A stretch of DNA of 9,069 nucleotides from Clostridiales bacterium (GTDB lineage: Bacteria > Bacillota > Clostridia > Lachnospirales > Lachnospiraceae): NCBI GenBank assembly GCA_015655565.1, contig JAATEU010000367.1:1-9069 (forward strand). The letters run 5' to 3'. The notes beneath the pieces are model-generated. The model did no database searches and was not told the origin of the DNA. It saw nothing but the letters and a program-made list of their open reading frames with translations. The position numbers and the translations under genes were made by a program. This document shows, one piece after another, positions 6,297 through 9,069 of the stretch (within the stretch, counting starts at the first letter, position 1; every line of letters begins with the position of its first letter).

Positions 6297-6627
6297 AAAC
6301 TCCCAATGGAATTCCTTCTCCTATTCCCCTGGAAACAGCTATGCCGATTCTATGCCCAAACGGATATTCCGGGTCCGCTTTGCCCCTTGCGAGGAACTAA
6401 TTCAATTAGATTTAATACTATTATTTTGGTTTGTACTATATTAAATACCTCACTAATTTTAACATAAATCTTTTTATTTTTATAGTATTTTTTCCACTCC
6501 TGATCGATTTTTATCAAAATTGTGTTAAAAATGTATCGGACGAATCCATCTAACCTCCGGTATTTCAATAAGAGATTGTATAAAAACGCCGTTGCCGGTG
6601 TGCCGGAACATGATTCCACTTCCATAA
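6297..6627 (-). other. Leader region of the Gx-family gene, no clear gene
   Basis: About 330 bp without a convincing gene. The part near 6305-6405 is more GC-rich than its surroundings and structured on the minus strand: CGGA-ATA-TCCG (6361-6371), a repeated GGCATAG, and GGAATTCC. An 8-bp inverted repeat ATTTAATA/TATTAAAT lies at 6410-6446. A micro-ORF of 11 codons (MDSSDTFLTQF, 6514-6549) has GGAGG 4 nt before its ATG and could be a leader peptide. No strong promoter was found. It could be an unrecognised structured leader, but no known riboswitch consensus fits. Confidence 0.35.
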
Positions 6628-6629
6628 TA

Positions 6630-6668
6630 AAAACCGGCACTCCCTGTATTTTAAGGGACTCCGGTTTT
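6630..6668. terminator. Bidirectional terminator downstream of apbE
   Basis: AAAACCGG (6630-6637) pairs with CCGGTTTT (6661-6668), and TCCCT with AGGGA inside. On the minus strand the stem is followed by TTTTTATTAT, about 105 nt past the apbE stop; on the plus strand by TTTTCTT. The arm CCGGCAC (6634-6640) can also pair with GTGCCGG at 6600-6606, giving an alternative fold. Confidence 0.75.
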
Positions 6669-6771
6669 CTTAAATTATCAGTAACAATTATCAATACCTA
6701 TATGTATTAAAGATATCCTGTATGTATTATGCTTACACGATATTTAAAGGAATAAAAGCAGGAATAGATTT

Positions 6772-7815
6772 TTATTTCTGAACATAAGAATTAAAATTAG
6801 AGCTATATTTCATGTCTCCATTTTTAAAAACCCATAGTGCTTCCGTATCCGGAAGATCTTCAATTATTTTAAGCCCCTCTTCAAACGGCATGTTAAATAT
6901 TTTAGCAAGAACATCCGCCAAGCCGGAATCTTTAGTAATAATTGATACCGATAAATAATAATCAGAAGGCATCAATGTATCAGGATCTATAATGTGATGA
7001 TATTGTTTCCCATCCACGGTATAGTACCTTTCATAAACACCACTGGTAACTAAAGATAAGTTGTCCAGATTTAATATATATAAATATTTATCTTTACTTT
7101 CCAAATCAGGATTTTGAATACCGATATTCCAGGCTTCTCCCGTATCCGCTTTAGGGTCCAAGGTACGGACATTACCTCCAACACTTATGGAGCCGCTCTT
7201 AAAGCCGTTATCATATGCTATATCGGCAACCTTTTCCGTAGCATATCCTTTGGCTACTGCACCAACATCCAGGCTCATTTCAGGATCCTCAAGATATACG
7301 GTTGAATCTTCTTCGTTAATAATTAATTTATTGATATCGGTATGCAGGGATTTTTCCTTAAGCAGATCCATGGGCGGTAATTCTGCGTTTTCCGGATCGT
7401 CACCCCCCCTGGTGCGGTAATCCCGCCAAACACTGAGTACGGCTCCGAAGGCAACATTCATTTGTCCGTCGGTGAGTTTATATGCCTCCTTGGCAAAGTT
7501 AAGCAAGTCAATAATTCTCTTATCAACCTTGACCGGTTTTACACCTGCATTGTCATTGATTGTTTTAATATTATTAATTCCTTCATAGTCATTATATATA
7601 TCATACAACTCATGATATTCCTGCAGATTATCATGGATCATCTGAGCATATTTTGTAAATTCTTCCTTATCCCCGGCGTAACCTGTTATTGTAGTTACCG
7701 TATCAAACAATCCCAGGAAACTTGCATCATAACGTTTGAATTCAGCCTTTTTGCAAGCTGTCAGATTTAAAGTAAAAATTATGATTACTATACATGCCAT
7801 TATTTTTTTGCTCAA
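6772..7815 (-). CDS. apbE: FAD:protein FMN transferase, ApbE-family lipoprotein
   Basis: Enzyme that transfers FMN from FAD to a Ser/Thr of extracytoplasmic flavoproteins, using a divalent metal. The 347-aa product has a lipoprotein signal peptide with lipobox LTAC (Cys21), so it is anchored outside the membrane. ApbE motifs, numbered from the chosen start: DVGAVAKGYA at 183-192, SVGGNV at 211-216, SGVYERYYTVDGKQYHHIIDP at about 258-278. The metal-site segment reads LADVLAK at 299-305. The usual pattern is A-D-A-L-S-T; here Asp301 is kept but Lys305 (codon 6901-6903) replaces the metal-binding Thr. Start: the frame opens at GTG 7824, but TGAGGTGA then stands 6 nt before TTG 7815, and the GTG itself is part of that ribosome site. 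It lies directly downstream of a twin FMN-domain lipoprotein gene, its likely substrate. Confidence 0.93.
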   Translation of the reverse strand: MSKKIMACIVIIIFTLNLTACKKAEFKRYDASFLGLFDTVTTITGYAGDKEEFTKYAQMIHDNLQEYHELYDIYNDYEGINNIKTINDNAGVKPVKVDKRIIDLLNFAKEAYKLTDGQMNVAFGAVLSVWRDYRTRGGDDPENAELPPMDLLKEKSLHTDINKLIINEEDSTVYLEDPEMSLDVGAVAKGYATEKVADIAYDNGFKSGSISVGGNVRTLDPKADTGEAWNIGIQNPDLESKDKYLYILNLDNLSLVTSGVYERYYTVDGKQYHHIIDPDTLMPSDYYLSVSIITKDSGLADVLAKIFNMPFEEGLKIIEDLPDTEALWVFKNGDMKYSSNFNSYVQK

Positions 7816-7821
7816 ATTAAT

Positions 7822-7827
7822 CACCTC
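7822..7827 (-). promoter_or_regulatory. Ribosome binding site that fixes a TTG start for apbE
   Basis: GAGGTG on the minus strand is 6 nt upstream of TTG 7815. The alternative GTG start at 7824 lies inside this site and has no ribosome site of its own. Confidence 0.65.
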
Positions 7828-7851
7828 ATATCAGTTAAACTGGCGGTTTAC

Positions 7852-7986
7852 TTTTCATGAAAAATGGGAGGTAGCATTACTACCTCCCAATGTAATGTAT
7901 TACACTACAATGTAATCTGGTAAGTTATATTGTAACTATTCAGCAGCTGTCTCCCGCAGGCTATTTTCATATGTTTTTCATGAAAA
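7852..7986. repeat. Paired TTTTCATGAAAA palindromes and TGTAAT repeats
   Basis: The perfect palindrome TTTTCATGAAAA occurs at 7852-7863 and 7975-7986, each followed by an AATGSGGG-like stretch. Between them TGTAAT/ATTACA units cluster at 7891-7916. The second palindrome is part of a larger hairpin just past the lipoprotein stop codon: CCCGC and ATTTTCAT pair with ATGAAAAT and GCGGG (about 7953-7991). These may be regulator sites or RNA folds. Confidence 0.5.
7860..7888 (-). terminator. Intrinsic terminator after the FMN-domain lipoprotein gene
   Basis: A perfect 9-bp stem GGGAGGTAG-CATTA-CTACCTCCC (7866-7888) is followed on the minus strand by ATTTTT. It sits between the lipoprotein gene and apbE, so apbE would depend on read-through or a promoter of its own; none was clear. 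Confidence 0.75.
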
Positions 7987-8011
7987 TGCGGGGGTCAAAT
8001 TAATTACCATA

Positions 8012-9069
8012 TTATTGTGCTGAGTTTGCTACCGCTTTTTCAATGGATGTTACAAAATTCGTGATATCAATTGTTACAGAACTGGTTAAGTCAGTTATGG
8101 AAGGAGCCCCTTCTTCATCAACAGAAATACCCTTTAATTCCTCCACCGTCTTACCAACGGCATATTGTGCAAATGTATTTGCTTCTTCATACCATTCTTT
8201 GCCAAGACCGGACGCCGCCTTCATTCCATAATCTTCCTTCAGTTCATTTTTTGTCTGAGGAGCAACGGTTATATCATTTGTAATGGCACCGGTTGTATCA
8301 AAGTTTACTATACCCTGGGAAGCATCAATAATACAGCTTGTGAGCTTTCCTGCTGCATCAGAGGTAGTTGCAATGTAATAGGAATAAGCCTGAGCCACAC
8401 CAACTGCATCAGCTGCAGCATCTTTCGAATTTTCCATGTTTGTTGTAATACCAAGACCAAGTTTGTCAGCATCGGTTGCACCTAAATCCTGAGCATTGGC
8501 AACAGCCTTTTCAACAGCGGCAATGAAATCACCGATATGTACTGTTACGGAGGAAGCTAAATCAGCATCTGCTGCCGTTCCCTCATCGCTCACTGCAATG
8601 CCGGTTACTTCATCAACAGTTTTGCCGGTTACATAATCAGCAAATGCATTTGCCTGTTCATACCATTCTTTACCGATACCGGATTGTGAAAGCATTCCGT
8701 AATCGGCTCCAAGTTCTTGTTTGGACTGAAATGTAGATTCCACGTCAGTAGTAAGTTTGCCTTCTTTTGAAAAATTGATCTCAGTCTGAGCCACATCAAG
8801 TTTACAATCTAAAATTTTACCGTCTTGACCTACCAATACGGCTACTACAGTGGAATTCGTCTGATTCAAACCATCAGCATCAGCTGTTGCAGATGTAGAA
8901 CTGCTAATATCATTGACTACTGCAAGACCTGTTTTTGCCGGTGCACCGGTACCTGCCGCGTCATCTGTTGTTGCTGCATCATCTGTTGTATCCGCTTCGG
9001 TTGTCAAAGCTGCGGTTGGTGTCACTGCATTTCCACCCGTTTCGTCTGATTTGCTACATCCAGTAATCA
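8012..9069 (-). CDS. Lipoprotein with two FMN-binding-type domains, PplA-like (5' end off window)
   Basis: Extracellular flavoprotein anchored by lipid. The open frame runs to the right edge. Just inside it the sequence reads ITGCSKSDE, a lipobox with Cys at 9056-9058, so only most of the signal peptide is missing. After the Cys comes an Ala/Thr/Asp-rich linker (about 8935-9025), then two homologous domains (about 8492-8929 and 8015-8458). Each has DYGM, a Gly-Lys-Glu-Trp-Tyr-Glu core, a GKTV segment and a closing D-L-[AT]-S-S-V-T. The Thr residues at 8543-8545 and 8072-8074 occupy the place of the flavinylated Thr in the classical D-x-x-S-G-A-T motif. The neighbouring ApbE enzyme supports FMN attachment. 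The layout matches the two-domain PplA lipoprotein of Listeria, which carries electrons outward; that role here is inferred. The start codon lies outside the window. Confidence 0.88.
   Translation of the reverse strand, partial: ITGCSKSDETGGNAVTPTAALTTEADTTDDAATTDDAAGTGAPAKTGLAVVNDISSSTSATADADGLNQTNSTVVAVLVGQDGKILDCKLDVAQTEINFSKEGKLTTDVESTFQSKQELGADYGMLSQSGIGKEWYEQANAFADYVTGKTVDEVTGIAVSDEGTAADADLASSVTVHIGDFIAAVEKAVANAQDLGATDADKLGLGITTNMENSKDAAADAVGVAQAYSYYIATTSDAAGKLTSCIIDASQGIVNFDTTGAITNDITVAPQTKNELKEDYGMKAASGLGKEWYEEANTFAQYAVGKTVEELKGISVDEEGAPSITDLTSSVTIDITNFVTSIEKAVANSAQ
8015..8458 (-). repeat. FMN-binding-type domain 2 of the lipoprotein
   Basis: C-terminal member of the duplication, running from GLGITTN to EKAVANSAQ. 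It carries SGLGKEWYEEANTFAQYA and the acceptor-like DLTSSVT. The two domains differ at many positions, so the duplication is old. Confidence 0.75.
8492..8929 (-). repeat. FMN-binding-type domain 1 of the lipoprotein
   Basis: N-terminal member of the internal domain duplication, running from GLAVVNDI to EKAVANAQ. It carries SGIGKEWYEQANAFADYV and the acceptor-like DLASSVT. Confidence 0.75.

Noticed and set aside
6297..6420. Riboswitch (ZTP-like CCG-TTTGGGCA near 6350-6365 on the minus strand)
   Set aside because: Only the 3' block is loosely similar; the conserved 5' half of the ZTP aptamer is absent, and no FMN, TPP or cobalamin signature is present.
6350..6694. 114-codon minus-strand frame after apbE
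   Set aside because: Runs through the apbE terminator hairpin, has no ribosome site at its start and no recognisable domain.
8825..9049. Cys-rich open frame on the plus strand
   Set aside because: Antisense to the Ala/Thr/Asp-rich linker of the lipoprotein; the Cys run is a by-product of that codon use.

Overview
The window is low-GC Firmicutes DNA, most likely from a Lachnospiraceae-type anaerobic Clostridium relative. The evidence is strong AGGAGG ribosome sites, perfect TTGATA-17-TATAAT promoters, two lipoproteins with Gram-positive style signal peptides, a sugar ABC importer without its own ATPase, and many short palindromic intergenic elements. All seven convincing genes lie on the minus strand, so transcription runs from high to low coordinates.

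Left half (positions 332-5454): a sugar-uptake module. A LacI-family repressor (4350-5384) is followed by a lipoprotein solute-binding protein (2370-3770), a MalF-type permease (1205-2113) and a MalG-type permease (332-1192). The repressor gene and the binding-protein gene have almost superimposable promoters. Each carries the same 14-bp operator CTAYAACGTTTTCG just downstream of the expected transcription start. I infer that the repressor controls both itself and the transporter operon. The binding-protein/permease gap holds diverged tandem hairpin units that probably shape the 3' end of the binding-protein mRNA. The substrate is not readable from the sequence; an oligosaccharide is likely.

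Right half (positions 5732-9069): a flavin/redox module. A lipoprotein with two FMN-binding-type domains (8012 to beyond the right edge) precedes a lipoprotein FAD:protein FMN transferase of the ApbE family (6772-7815). A small multispanning protein of the Gx transporter / heptaprenyl-diphosphate-synthase component I family (5732-6238) follows. This set resembles the flavin-based extracellular electron transfer loci known from Listeria (PplA, an ApbE enzyme and accessory membrane proteins). ApbE would attach FMN to threonines of the lipoprotein outside the membrane. Two departures stand out. The predicted acceptor sites read DLxSSVT instead of D-x-x-SGAT. The ApbE enzyme has Lys where the usual metal-binding Thr is expected.

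Intergenic DNA is rich in structure: a 184-bp nested inverted-repeat element at the left edge, a long hairpin terminator after the repressor gene, a 29-bp direct repeat bracketing three hairpins at 5470-5646, three 18-bp tandem repeats with Shine-Dalgarno cores at the start of the Gx gene, a bidirectional terminator after apbE, and paired palindromes between the FMN lipoprotein and apbE. No tRNA, rRNA, CRISPR array, transposase or recognised riboswitch was seen.
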